Assembly: GCA_033557465.1 (NCBI GenBank)
Contig: CM066031.1
Coordinates: 1,443,240,163-1,443,304,162, forward strand
Direction of reading: 5' to 3'
DNA: 64,000 nt
Source: Ichthyophis bannanicus
Lineage: Eukaryota; Chordata; Amphibia; Gymnophiona; Ichthyophiidae
Shown: in pieces, positions 54,241-64,000 of the stretch
Position numbering within the stretch: the stretch's first letter is position 1
Layout: each line of letters opens with the position of its first letter
The notes under the pieces: model-generated
Told to the model about the DNA's origin: nothing
The model's database searches: none
The model's input: only the letters and a program-made list of their open reading frames with translations
Translations under genes and position numbers: made by a program

Positions 54241-54328
54241 CCTGCTGTTGGTACTAATCTTAAGAAAAGACGATTTAAACTGGATCATGGGGGAAGCTGA
54301 CAGTCACTCGAGTCTGAATGGTTCAGAG

Positions 54329-54863
54329 CAGGGGTGTCCAAACCTGTCCTGGAGGGCCGCAATCCTGGCAGGTTTTTGGGATAGCCCTAATGAATATGCA
54401 TGAGATATACATGCATTAGAGATATCCTGCCAACCTGACTGGTTTGTGGCCCTCCAGGACTGGTTTGGAGATCCCTGCCTTACACCTCTGTCATTTAAGA
54501 TTGTGAGTGCACAAGGTGCAGATGTCCTAGACATCAAAAAGGGTAGATAGAAGTTGTCACATTCCTCCTCGCTTCTCACCACCACCAAAATGTTGACAAC
54601 ATTTTGGTGGTGGTGAGAAGCGAGGAGGAATGTGACAACTTCTATCTACCCTTTTTGATGTCTAGGACATCTGCACCTTGTGCACTCACAATCTTAAATG
54701 ACAGAGGTGTAAGGCAGGGATCTCCAAACCAGTCCTGGAGGGCCACAAACCAGTCAGGTTGGCAGGATATCTCTAATGCATGTATATCTCATGCATATTC
54801 ATTAGGGCTATCCCAAAAACCTGCCAGGATTGCGGCCCTCCAGGACAGGTTTGGACACCCCTG
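54329..54863. mobile_element. Perfect 535-bp palindromic hAT-like foldback element
   Basis: Two 267-bp arms are exact inverse copies around a single central base (A at 54,596). The ends are CAGGGGTGTCC/GGACACCCCTG. The flanks GTTCAGAG at 54,321-54,328 and 54,864-54,871 are an 8-bp duplication, typical of hAT transposons. Each arm contains a complete 149-bp MITE (54,329-54,477 and 54,715-54,863; its inner end is GTTTGGAGATCCCTG, an inverse version of the outer end), followed by 118 bp of other sequence. There is no transposase. The open frames at 54,304-54,588 and 54,604-54,906 are mirror images and not genes. Confidence 0.9.
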
Positions 54864-55374
54864 GTTCAGAGTAATATATCTTCAAAAGATACTGGCAAAA
54901 TACTGACGGTAGAATATTCCAATAGAGGGATTGTGGTAATGGTTGAAGTAACCCAGGTAGCTGTTGATACAATAGACAACTTAGAGATCTGGTGGAAGGA
55001 GGATGGCTAATGAGGCGCTATGATACCTTGGTATGAATTATATAGAAATGATAGGGCTGATCAAATTAGAAGGCTGGTATTTTATGTTAAGATATTATGA
55101 TAAAGGTCCTGCAGGAAATAAAGTAAAATATGGAATCATTTTGGCTAGAAATTTCATGGAAGATGATGGTGGTGGGGCTATATTACCATCTGTACAGAAT
55201 GAAGAGACAGACAGTGAAATGCTAACAGAAATTAAAAATCTAAGAAATTTGGTGGCATGCTAATAATGGTAGATTTTAATTATTGCAATATTGATTGGGA
55301 AAATGTCTCATCAGGACATTCTAGTGAGGTAGAGTTGCTTGATGCCATAAATATCTGTTCCATGGAGCAATTGC

Positions 55375-55560
55375 TCCTTATTTATTTATTTAATGTTTTT
55401 TTATAGCACTTTATCCTTCAGTCAAAGCAGTTTACATTACAACAAGGTAACTGTTTACATTATAACGTGATAACAGTAACAGGTTAACATTATATACATG
55501 ATAACTTATTAAGGGAGTAGGTTGCCCGGGAGCATAAACTTGGGTGTTAACATAACATAG
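55375..55560. repeat. L2-tail-like fragment
   Basis: TTATTTATTTATTTAATG... followed by CAAAGCAGTTTACATTACA. The same layout is found at 7,081-7,170 (3' end of the L2) and 18,800-18,890. Confidence 0.6.
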
Positions 55561-57010
55561 CATAGTCGGGGGATGAGGTGGGCAGAGGAGGGTCTGTGGT
55601 GGATTGATGGAGGTTTATGATCTGTTCATGCTGTGCTATGTAATGGTTCTGAAATATTCTGTGCTCCATGAACCAGCAAGAGGGGAAAGTACTTTCGATC
55701 TAGTCCTTACTGGAATGCAGGACCCGGTATATGGAGTAACAGTGGTGGGGCGCTTAGCAACAGTGACCATAACACAATCATATCTGTCATAATGTCAGGA
55801 GGGACACTAAAGAAAATTAGTGTTGCAGTATGAGAAAATTAGAAAAAAGAAATAAGAGCAGTTACTAAAGTTACAAGTTTGCATGAGGTGTTGGCGTTAC
55901 TTAAAATATTTGGCAGTACAGACTAGATGTATCTGATGGATTAGAAAAGCTAAAATACAAACCAAACAAATACCAGCATGGTTAAAGGGTGAAGTGAAAG
56001 AAACTATTAAAGCTATAAGGATGACTTTCAAAAAATGGAAAGCGTAGCCAAGCGATGAAAATAGAAAAGAGCATAATCACTTGCAAGTTAAGTGTAAAGC
56101 ATTAATGAAGCAAGCCAAAAGAGAATTTGAAAAGAAGCTTGCAAAAGAGGCAAAAGCTCATAGTAAAACCTTTTGAAGTACATTAGAAGCAGGAAGCCTC
56201 TGAGGGGGACATTCAGGGAGGATAAGGCCATAGTAGAAAAATGAAATTTTTGCTTCAGTCTTTACTAAGGAGGATGTTGGTGCTATAAACATGCCAAAAA
56301 TAGTCTTTAATAGTGGTAATTCTGAGGAATTGAAGGAAATCACAGTGAATCTAGAATATATAATAAAGCAAACTGACAAACTAAAAGGTTGTAAATCAAC
56401 TGAGCTTGATGGTATACACCCTAAGGTTCCAAAACAACTCAGAGATGAAATTATAGACCTATTATTAGCAATCTGTAAGATATCACTAAAATTGGCTATA
56501 GCATCCGAGGATTAGAAGATAGCCAGTATAACACCAATTTTTAAATAAGGGATCAAGGGGAACCCAGAAAAACTTTAGATTAGTGAGACTGGCAGTGGTG
56601 CCAGGCAAAATGGCAGAGACCTTTCTGAAAAATAAAATGACTGATCATATGAATAAACATGGCTTAATGGGCAGAGCCAACATGGATTTAGCAGAGGGAA
56701 ACCTTGCTTTATCAAACTGTTAAGATTTTTTTTGAAAAAGTTAATAAATGTAGATATGCCAACCATTTAATATAGTATATCGTTTGATAAAGTCTGCCAT
56801 GAAAGGCTCCTGAGGAAATTAAAAAGCCCTGAGATATGAGATAATGTCTTAATGTGGACTGATAAGTGGTTAAAAGATAGAAACAGTAGGGCTATTTGGT
56901 CAGTGTTCTCAAAGAAGAAACAATGGAGTGACCCAGGAATCTAACCTAGGACCTGCGCTCTAAGAAATGGCAAGTGAAGTGATCAAATTTGCGGTTGACA
57001 CAAAATTGTT

Positions 57011-57152
57011 CAGAGCTGTTAGATCATAAGTGGATTGTAGTGAATTCAGGGGCAACCCAAGGGTTTTGCAGGGCTATGTGCAGAGACTAATTGCGGAGTC
57101 TCATTTGCATAAATATTTTCATATCCACTAGACCTCATTTGTATAGATCTAA
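57011..57152. other. Unassigned flank of the L1 insertion
   Basis: No recognised feature. Confidence 0.5.
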
Positions 57153-57556
57153 TTTATTTTATTTTATGTGTAAATCTGTTTTTATTATTCAAGAACAAAG
57201 GCAACAGCTCCAGCATACAATCAATCGTTACACATGATAAACAAACACCAGAGGAGCAACAATATACAAAATATACACAAATATGTCGCCCCACTCCAAC
57301 CCCCCCCCCCCCCCACCTACCTCTAGTGTTATAGGGCCAACATCCAAGGAGCCCACCACTCGATCCCAATGACGCACAGGCGGGGGGTGCTCTTACACCC
57401 GCCAGTGCGCCCCAGGAAAGGAGGGTCCGCCCCAAAGGGACAGCACCACGAACACTCACAGCTACCCGCCAACTGAACAGCCCCCCCTCCCACCTCCCCC
57501 CCCATTCTCCCACCTCCCCCCCCCCCTCCCGTCCCACCAAGCGACCAAGGAGAGCA

Positions 57557-60500
57557 TCAGCTCAACACGTTAAGAATCCGGCTCCGCTCTCGCGGGGTCA
57601 GAGTATCTAAATAAGGACTCCATTCCCCCAAAAACTGGGCCATAGTAGTAGTCCTATGTCTGGCTCCCTGCTGTTCCAACAAGAGCAACCGATGCACCTC
57701 TCTTTTCCACTGGCTCACAGTTGGACCACATGGGAGTAGCCAATTTAGCAAGACAACTCTCCGAGCTACCAATAAAACTTTACTAATCCAACGCCTCTGG
57801 GCTCCCCCCCTTCCAACCTTCCCACTAATCAATCCCAGCACCAACACCCGGGGATCCCATGGGATGGAACAACCCAGAACCCTAACAAACCAACCTACAA
57901 GGCCTTTCCAAAAGTGAACTACCTTCGAGCATTGCCACCACATGTGTCCCAAATCGGCCCGGTCCGCCCCGCAACGGGGACAGCTAGCCATAGCCCCACA
58001 ACCAGCCCGATATGTGCGATAGGGGGCAAAATGGCAACGTCGCAGGATCCGAAATTGCAAATCCCGAAATTCTGCCGTCTTAAGACGACGTGGAATCTCC
58101 GCTAACAGGGCCTGCAAATCATCCCCCCTAAGTGCCACCCCCAGATCATGCGCTCATGCCTCCGCCAGGGTCTGTTCGCCCGGGAAGCCTTTAAGAGAGA
58201 GATATTCCTTATGCAGGGTGGTAACCCGAGCCCGAGGCGCACTCCCGGCGTATAATAGTTCCTCAAATCGAGAACAGATAGTGGTATTAAGATCTCCACC
58301 AACCAAGCTACGAAGGTAGCTGCGGAGTTGCATATAGGGGTACCAGTCACGAAAGACCAGTCCAAAGTTAACCCGAAGTTCAGAAAACTCCCTCGGTTCA
58401 CCCCGTTCGTTCACCACTTGCTCCAGGGCCACGATACCTTTATCCTCCCAACCCCGAAAGGCCCCACCCATTAGTCCCGGTTCAAAAGCCCCATTCCCAA
58501 CCAGGGGTAAAAAGGGAGACGTCCCAGGGTTCCAGGAATACAGAGAACACACTCGACGCCAAACCCTCTGCATGACTCGAAAGACGGGATGTCCCCCAAT
58601 CAAAGGGAATAATTTGGCCGCAGGGGCGTGCAGGACGTACCGCAAAGCCAGGGGTTTCGCCACCTCTTGCTCGTAGGCCAAAGGTGTGTAATCGGTCGTG
58701 GTCGCCAACCAGTCACGCAGATTCCTCAAGAGGCATGCGATGTTATAACTCCGCAGATCGGGGGCCCCTATCCCCCCAGCTCCCCACGGCCTCTGTAGGG
58801 TCTTGAGACTCAGCCGAGGTCTCTTCCCCCTCCAGTAAAAACAATTTAAACATTTTTCCACTTTGGATATCTCCGCGACCGACAGCAATATGGGCAGATT
58901 CTGCAACATGTACAACCATTTAGGGAAGACAACCATCTTATATAAGGCCACTCGCGCACTCAGAGAAAGCGGGAGGTCACGCCAAGCAGACAAACGTTCG
59001 GCGGTCTGCGATCGCAATGTTTCAAAGTTAACCTCGTGTAGCCTGGAGACATCCGCAGTTAAATAGAGCCCCAAATAATGTAAGTGTGCGCCCGCCCACT
59101 TTAAAGGAAAATCCGCCCAGGTTCCAGACAAAGATCCCCGCAGGTCCAAGGCCTCAGATTTATCCAAGTTCAACTTCAGACCCGAAAACTGCCCAAACTC
59201 AGCAACCACCCTCAGCAGGACTGGCAGGGTCTGCTGCGGGGACCCCAAATACACTAAAAGATCATCGGCAAAAGCCGAAATGCGGAATTCCTGCGCGCCC
59301 ACCCGTGCTCCCAGTAAGCCCTTATGTGTCCGAATGCGCTCTAGGAGTGGCTCCAAAGTCAAAACAAATAGGAGTGGGGACAGAGGACATCCCTGTCGTG
59401 TCCCCCTCCGAATGGGGAAGTCCTGTGTGAGAGAACCATTGACCAGAATCTGTCCTCGAGGATCTGAATACAGAAGTTTAACCACGTCTAGGAAAAAGCC
59501 CCCGATCCCCATCTCTTCTAATAAACGATACATATAGGACCAGGCCACTCTGTCGAACGCTTTTTCCGCATCAAAACTTATTAATAACGCCGACTCCTCG
59601 GCCTCTGCAGACATATATAAAGACGAAACAATCCTGCGCAAATTCTTCACCGCATGTCTACCCCGTACAAATCCCACTTGGTCCTCCTTGATCAAGTGGG
59701 GGAGACACTCCGCCAATCTATTAGCCATAATCTTGGCCAGAAGCTTAATATCCACATTTAAAAGGGAAATCGGCCGATACGATTCTGGCAATAATCCATC
59801 CCTACCCGGCTTAGGAATCAAAGTGATCACCGCACTATTTTTCTCATAAGGGAAAACCTGGCGTGCCACAAGATCAGAGAAGTAACGTCGCAGGGGCCCA
59901 ATCGCCCGATCACCTAACGTTTTATAGAATTCACCTCGGTATCCATCGGGTCCCGGTGCTCTACAGGAACGCAATGTTCTCACGGCCCCTCGGATCTCCT
60001 CATCTGTGATGGGGCCATTAAGAGATGCACTCTCCTCCAAGGAAAGACTAGGCAACCCAACCTTAGCAAGGAACATTCCAGCTTGCAAACCGGTCGCGGC
60101 ATCTGCACTATACAGGTCCTGATAATATTCCCGAAACCGGTTTTCGATGTAAGTCTGGCCTGTCCGAAGTGTTCCCTGATTATCCCGTAAAGCCCCTATG
60201 GTAGTGTGCCCACGGTTGGACTTTACCAGACGAGCCAACAGTCGTCCCGCCCGACTACCATAACGATACAACTGATACCTATAGTATAGTAAAGTTTGCT
60301 GCGCACGTTCCTGCAATAGCGCGTTCACTTCCTGTTGTAGTCGACTATATTCCAGCTTTTGGGAAGGCGTGGGGTGGTGCAACACAGCCCGACGGGCCCG
60401 ACACAACTGCCTTTCCAAGCCAATTAAGCGAGACGCATAAATTTTCCTCTGCCGCGCCCCATATTCAATGATCCGACCACGTAATACCGCTTTGGCAGTT

Positions 60501-61376
60501 TCCCAAAAAAGAACAGGGTTGGCCTGATGCTGCCCATTAAACTCCTCAAATTCGTCCCACTGCGAGCGCAGGAAAGCTTCAAAATGTGTACCCCGAGAGT
60601 ACGTAAGCGGATAGCGCCACCCAGAACCGATACCACCTCCCTGCCCTTCCCACCGTGTTTCTAACCGAACAAAGGCATGGTCGGACACCAGCACCGGCCC
60701 AATCTCTGCCCGAGTAATTTTTGTGAACAGTTCGCGCGATCCCAAGAAATAATCTATCCGAGACCCCGTGTCGTGAGCGCGCGAGACATGGGTGTAATCT
60801 CTGTCTAGCGGGTGTAATACCCGCCAGTAATCTACAAGGTTAAAAGTCTCACAGACTCCCCGTATCCATTGAGTCTTCCTATCCCTGGTCAATCCACGAG
60901 TCCCGGAACGGTCCATTGTATCATCTAACACACAATTAAAATCTCCTCCCATTATTAAGGGCGTTGGGCCCAACGCACTCAAACAATTAGCTAACCGGGC
61001 GGCAAAGCTCTCATCATAGATGTTGGGAGCATAGACATTCACTAAGCCCAATTTAACCCCCTTAAACCGTCCCACCAATAGTACAAACCGCCCGTCTGGG
61101 TCACATGTGGTGTGCTCGACTTGTATCGCCACCCCCCGTCTAATGAGGATTGCCACTCCCGCCTTTTTCCCCCCTGAGGAGGCCCCATAGACTTGCCCAA
61201 CCCACCCCCCTGCTAGCTTTCCATGTTCCTGGGGACTGATGCGTTTCCTGTATAAAGGCCACATCTGCCTGCTGGTCTCGGAGAGTTTTTAGAATCTTGA
61301 AACGTTTTATCGGAGAGCCTATACCACACACATTCCATGAGATCAATCGTAAGCCATCACCCATAATCACCGTCAA
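57557..61376 (-). pseudogene. L1 ORF2: APE endonuclease, RT, zinc knuckle; two lesions
   Basis: Starts MTVIMGDGLRLISWNVCGIG. The endonuclease has FIQETH (Glu), LVNVYAPN, MGGDFNCV and VSDHAF. RT has VITLIPKPGRDGLLPESYRP, ISLLNVDIKLLAKIMANRL, FDAEKAFDRVAW, RRGTRQGCPLSPLLF and the catalytic FADDLL. The C-terminus has CPRCGADRADLGHMWWQC, the L1 zinc-knuckle-like block. Two lesions: a one-base loss in a C-run right after QETHQSP (about 61,224), and an in-frame TGA at 58,154-58,152 just before AHDLGVALRGDD. The rest is open, including a 1,036-residue stretch. Confidence 0.9.
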
Positions 61377-62246
61377 CCTGTCTTGCTGTACACTGCGAGA
61401 GAATCACATACCAATAAGAAGAGAACTCCCCCAGCCTAGAGTTCCCCTCCACATCTACCCAGCCACCCCTTGGCCTCTGTTTATATATATCCCAGCCCTG
61501 CAGAGTCCCGTTACCCAGCTCTTGCCCCACTAAAGAACCCGACAGAAAATCCCAAACCACCCCAACCCCACACTCAGACCCCTTTTCACATCCAGCTCCC
61601 CCCCATTTCCCCCTCTTGACCCCCCCCACCCACTTCCCCCATCCACCCCCCCCCCAGGTTCTCCCCCCCCAACTACCCCGAAACCTCCAACCATTTCCTC
61701 TTATGCCCGTTACGCCAGGCCGGAGCTCCCCGCCCGGACGCAACAGGGCTGTCCCTCTTTGCCCCACATCAAGAAACCACATTCCCAACAACAGGCCCCA
61801 GACCCGTAATAGCCTAACATTTATGGAAAAAAGGGGGGGGCTCTGGTGATCAATATATACCAAGATTGACCCAACAAAAAAAAAAACTCGTCATCACCCC
61901 CCACCCCCTCCCCCAGTTTACACAACGTTCCCTCTATCTCCCCCTTCTTTTACCATGTAACCCCGGGCCCCCCTCTTTCCCCAAATCTCCATTACAAAGG
62001 AGCAATAGCACACAGAAACAGTAAAACATCAACATTCAAAAGGACCCCGGGGCCGGTCCCCCCTTCCCAGACTCAAAAACAAACGGGAATCCAGGACAAC
62101 GCATGGCGTTGTAAACATTAAACCAAGGTAGGAGAGCCAACAGTCCCACTGTAGAGTCCCGGCGTATACCAATCTCGGTAGTGGACTCCGGCTACCAAGC
62201 CCCCTCGCTGCACCAGTCAAGGGATATCAGGCCAACAGTTCCCACC
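61377..62246 (-). other. L1 inter-ORF spacer, C-rich on plus strand
   Basis: About 870 bases between the ORF1 stop and the ORF2 start, with many C-runs of 6-10 on the plus strand (61,620-61,670, 61,900-61,915) and thus G-runs in the element RNA. No open frame with recognised motifs. Confidence 0.6.
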
Positions 62247-63147
62247 TCAGGGTGCCCGGTCAGACACTATTGCGGAGTCCTCCGCCATATTAGGAAGGCC
62301 CGCCAAAAAATTCTTTGCCGCCGCTGCCGTCTGGAACACGTGGGTCTTCCCGGCCTGTGTCACACGGAGAACTGCTGGAAACGCTAATGTGAAGCGGAGT
62401 CCCCGCTGAAAAAAAGCTGCACATATTGGGGAGAAAGTTTTACGCTGTGCCGCCACATTCGCAGAATAGTCCTGAAATAAAAGCACTCGTTGGTTGTCTA
62501 AGTGTAGATCACGCTTCTGCCGGAATGCCTGCAATAATTGCCATTTATGGTGGAAGTTCAGAATCCGTGCAAGGATTACTCTGGGCTTCTGCCGATGTTC
62601 TGTGCGGGGTCCCAGTCTGTGCACCCTCTCCACACGCAGCTGTCCCACAAGGCCCTCTAAGCCCAACTCCTTAGGCAGCCAGGACTCCACCAACGAAGTC
62701 AGCGTGGCCTCGGTGTGAGTTTCCGGGACCCCCACTATGCGCAAATTATTGCGCCGGGATCTGTTCTCCAGATCATCGGTCTTTTCCATTAAGACTTCCA
62801 GCTGCTTGCGAATGAGGGCGGCCTCCCGAGCTCGCTGACCCTCCTCTTCTTCCAAGGCTGACACTCGGTGTTCGACCTCATCGTCTCTGACTGTATTGAG
62901 CCAGGGATTCCCCCATCGTCTCAAGCCTGCTCAAGATGAGGTCGAATTTAGGCTCCAAGATTTTTGCCACCTCTCGGGCGAGTTCCTCCGCCCCCGAGTC
63001 AGAGTTTTCACCCCCTGGAGATCGATGCTGTGTCGGGCTGACAGCATGGCCCGCCGCCAAGGAGGCCCCAGATTTCGGCGGCTTCTCCCGCTCGCGGCGC
63101 GTCGGAGGTGGCATTGGAGAGCCCAAAATTGCAGGAGCACACCACAA
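62247..63147 (-). pseudogene. L1 ORF1p, one frameshift
   Basis: RNA-binding chaperone of L1. The first frame (63,147-62,878) holds a basic N-terminus (TRREREKPPKSG) and the start of the coiled coil (EELAREVAKILEPKFDLILS). The second frame (62,924-62,247) continues with DDEVEHRVSALEEEEGQRA, the coiled coil end KTDDLENRSRRNNLRIVGVP (hallmark of L1 ORF1p), the RRM (VERVHRLGPRTEHRQKPRVI) and the C-terminal domain (DYSANVAAQRKTFSPI). One single-base frameshift lies around 62,880-62,925. Confidence 0.88.
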
Positions 63148-63297
63148 TTCCTCCCGTAAAGGTCGTATAAAGTTGCAGACCCACTTTATCGGGGCAAGTT
63201 CACTGAATTGACCGTTTATTAACGGGACAGCCCTGGAGCGAGCAGATCAGCGTCCTACTCACTCATGCGTCACCGGAAGCTCCTTTATTTTATTTTA

Positions 63298-63886
63298 AAA
63301 TGTATATGCTGCCCATCTAAAATTTTAAGTGGCTTTCAAAGGAGTCCTTCATAAGCCTCTTTTTTGTCCTAACAATGACTTGGGGGCATGCTTACTAAAC
63401 ATTAGACATAAATGGGTGTTGCTGCAATTAGCATACAGTCCAACTACAAAGCGGAGAAGAACCATTGCCACACTAGGGGTATCTTCAACAAAACGTTTTA
63501 TTAAGGACCCAACTTAACCAGGTTTCGGTGCTAGGCCTTCCGCAGGGGTCTAAAAATATACAAACAAAGGAGACATATACAAAACAAAATATAATATATG
63601 TTTACAATAGACACATAAGACATGTATAGTTAGAAATAAAGCTAAATTAAAAATATACATTACCAATATGTTAGAAAGGACCGTCTCAGGAAAGACAGAT
63701 ATAAAATATTGAGTAAACACTTTCCCAGTCTACAACATAAAGAATGGATAAAAACTATACATGCACTCAAAACTACAGAATAAATCAAAAGTGCATAGAA
63801 TGCAAAAATTAACCAAAACAGTTAAGACTGAAACCTCAAAAGAGTCATAAAAGTAAAACTGAGATATAAAATCATAATTAAAAACA
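63298..63886 (-). mobile_element. L2-tail-like scrap and PLE-like 3' region
   Basis: 63,298-63,345 looks like an L2 3' end. From about 63,400 to 63,886 the minus strand is AT-rich and ends in a hammerhead-like motif followed by TTAATAAAACGTTTTG, the same layout as at 48.7 kb. No protein domain is seen. Family assignment is indirect. Confidence 0.45.
63506..63550 (-). ncRNA. Hammerhead ribozyme-like motif, damaged core
   Basis: On the minus strand: stem I GACCC (63,550-63,546) with GGGUC (63,510-63,506), core CUGCGGA (63,545-63,539) where CUGANGA is expected, a stem II region (63,538-63,527), GAAA (63,526-63,523), and a very short stem III closing at GUU. The conserved A after CUG is C, which should abolish activity. 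Confidence 0.5.
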
Positions 63887-64000
63887 ATCTCCAGGAACAA
63901 GCAGGAATAAGTCCTCACATATGGGTACGTCGGTACCGACGGAGCCTGAGTGGGAAAGCTCCCCAGCTTCCCAGAAGGAAAGCTTTTGGGGCCTCCCACT
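63887..64000 (+). mobile_element. Left terminal repeat of another DIRS element, cut by window edge
   Basis: ATCTCCAGGAACAAGCAGGA...CACATATGGGTACGTCGGTACCGACGGAGCC follows the same plan as the left repeat at 26,376 (TCTCCAGGACCAAGCAGGAA...CTTATGGGTGACGTCGGCGCCGACGGAGCC). It is closer to, but distinct from, that family. The rest of the element lies beyond the window. Confidence 0.8.

Larger units (their letters stand above)
54241..57010 (+). mobile_element. Decayed CR1-type LINE, endonuclease and RT
   Basis: Plus-strand pieces in order: a WWKEDG and LYRNDRADQI block (about 54,985-55,070), IMVDFNYCNIDWE (GDFN-like, about 55,265), HEPARGESTFDLVLTGMQDP (55,670), SNSDHNTI-like remains (55,755), KQAKREFEKKLAKEAKAH (56,105), FASVFTKEDVG-like (56,250), LKEITVNLEYIIKQTDKLKG and STELDGIHPKVPKQLRDEI (56,350), then broken RT palm remains to about 57,010. 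It contains two later insertions: the hairpin element (54,329-54,863) and an L2-tail-like segment (55,375-55,560). Confidence 0.7.
57153..63297 (-). mobile_element. L1-clade LINE, about 6.1 kb, nearly complete, with 14-bp duplication
   Basis: TTTATTTTATTTTA occurs at both borders (57,153-57,166 and 63,284-63,297), as a target duplication. On the minus strand the element has a short leader (about 135 nt), ORF1 (63,147-62,247), a C-poor, G-rich spacer of about 870 nt, ORF2 (61,376-57,557) and a 3' UTR ending in an A/T-rich tail. Only one lesion in ORF1 and two in ORF2 are visible, so the copy is young. The duplication is low-complexity, which slightly weakens that evidence. Confidence 0.85.

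Noticed and set aside
54304..54906. Two long open frames of 94 and 100 residues in opposite orientation
   Set aside because: They are mirror images produced by the perfect palindrome and extend across the element ends. No domain is seen.
1..64000. CRISPR arrays, bacterial operons, tRNA or rRNA genes
   Set aside because: No regular spaced repeats, no bacterial gene order, no complete tRNA cloverleaf. tRNA-like parts are SINE modules only.

Overview
The window looks like intergenic DNA from a large, transposon-rich vertebrate genome. I found no exon of a host protein gene, no tRNA or rRNA gene and no CRISPR array. The mix of lineages is DIRS-type tyrosine-recombinase retrotransposons, CR1/L3, L2, L1 and R4/Dong LINEs, Penelope-like elements (PLEs) with hammerhead-ribozyme-like motifs, Tc1 and mariner elements, a hAT-type foldback element and a solo retroviral LTR. 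This mix fits an amphibian best. A caecilian is my inference from the repeat style and is not proven by the window.

Layout. 0-5 kb: a CR1 copy split by an inverted PLE piece, a possible gag relic, a dead Tc1 element and older CR1 relics. 5.5-11.7 kb: a CR1 copy split by one nearly intact L2 LINE whose 5' end carries about 4.6 near-identical 125-bp tandem monomers. 11.7-12.7 kb: PLE-like and unassigned DNA. 12.7-17.7 kb: a decayed DIRS element interrupted by a 1,324-bp mariner with TA duplications. 17.7-25.7 kb: low-complexity DNA, an R4/Dong-like relic, an ERV pol scrap, an L1 3' end and a GC-rich block that may hold a Myb/SANT-like Harbinger relic. 25.7-32.4 kb: a CR1 copy split by a full-length DIRS element whose three reading frames are all open. 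32.4-42.2 kb: an L1 ORF1 relic, then an old plus-strand CR1-type LINE (CR1-B) interrupted by a PLE and by a complete 4.1-kb minus-strand CR1 (CR1-A) with 7-bp duplications, then a second CR1-A joined head-on. 42-50 kb: L2, CR1 and divergent DIRS gag relics, and PLE-like DNA with the best hammerhead motif. 50.6-51.2 kb: a solo LTR. 51-54 kb: SINE and MITE debris. 54.2-57 kb: a decayed CR1 that contains a perfect 535-bp hairpin element with an 8-bp target duplication. 57.15-63.3 kb: a nearly complete L1 with a 14-bp duplication. 63.3-64 kb: PLE-like DNA with a second hammerhead-like motif and the left terminal repeat of another DIRS element.

Most of the organisation is insertion into insertion, with CR1 copies the most frequent hosts. 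Relative ages can be read from who interrupts whom. The youngest-looking pieces are the intact DIRS (26.4-32.2 kb), the L2 with monomers, the L1, the complete CR1-A and the hairpin element. All family names rest on motif recognition by eye; no database search was possible.
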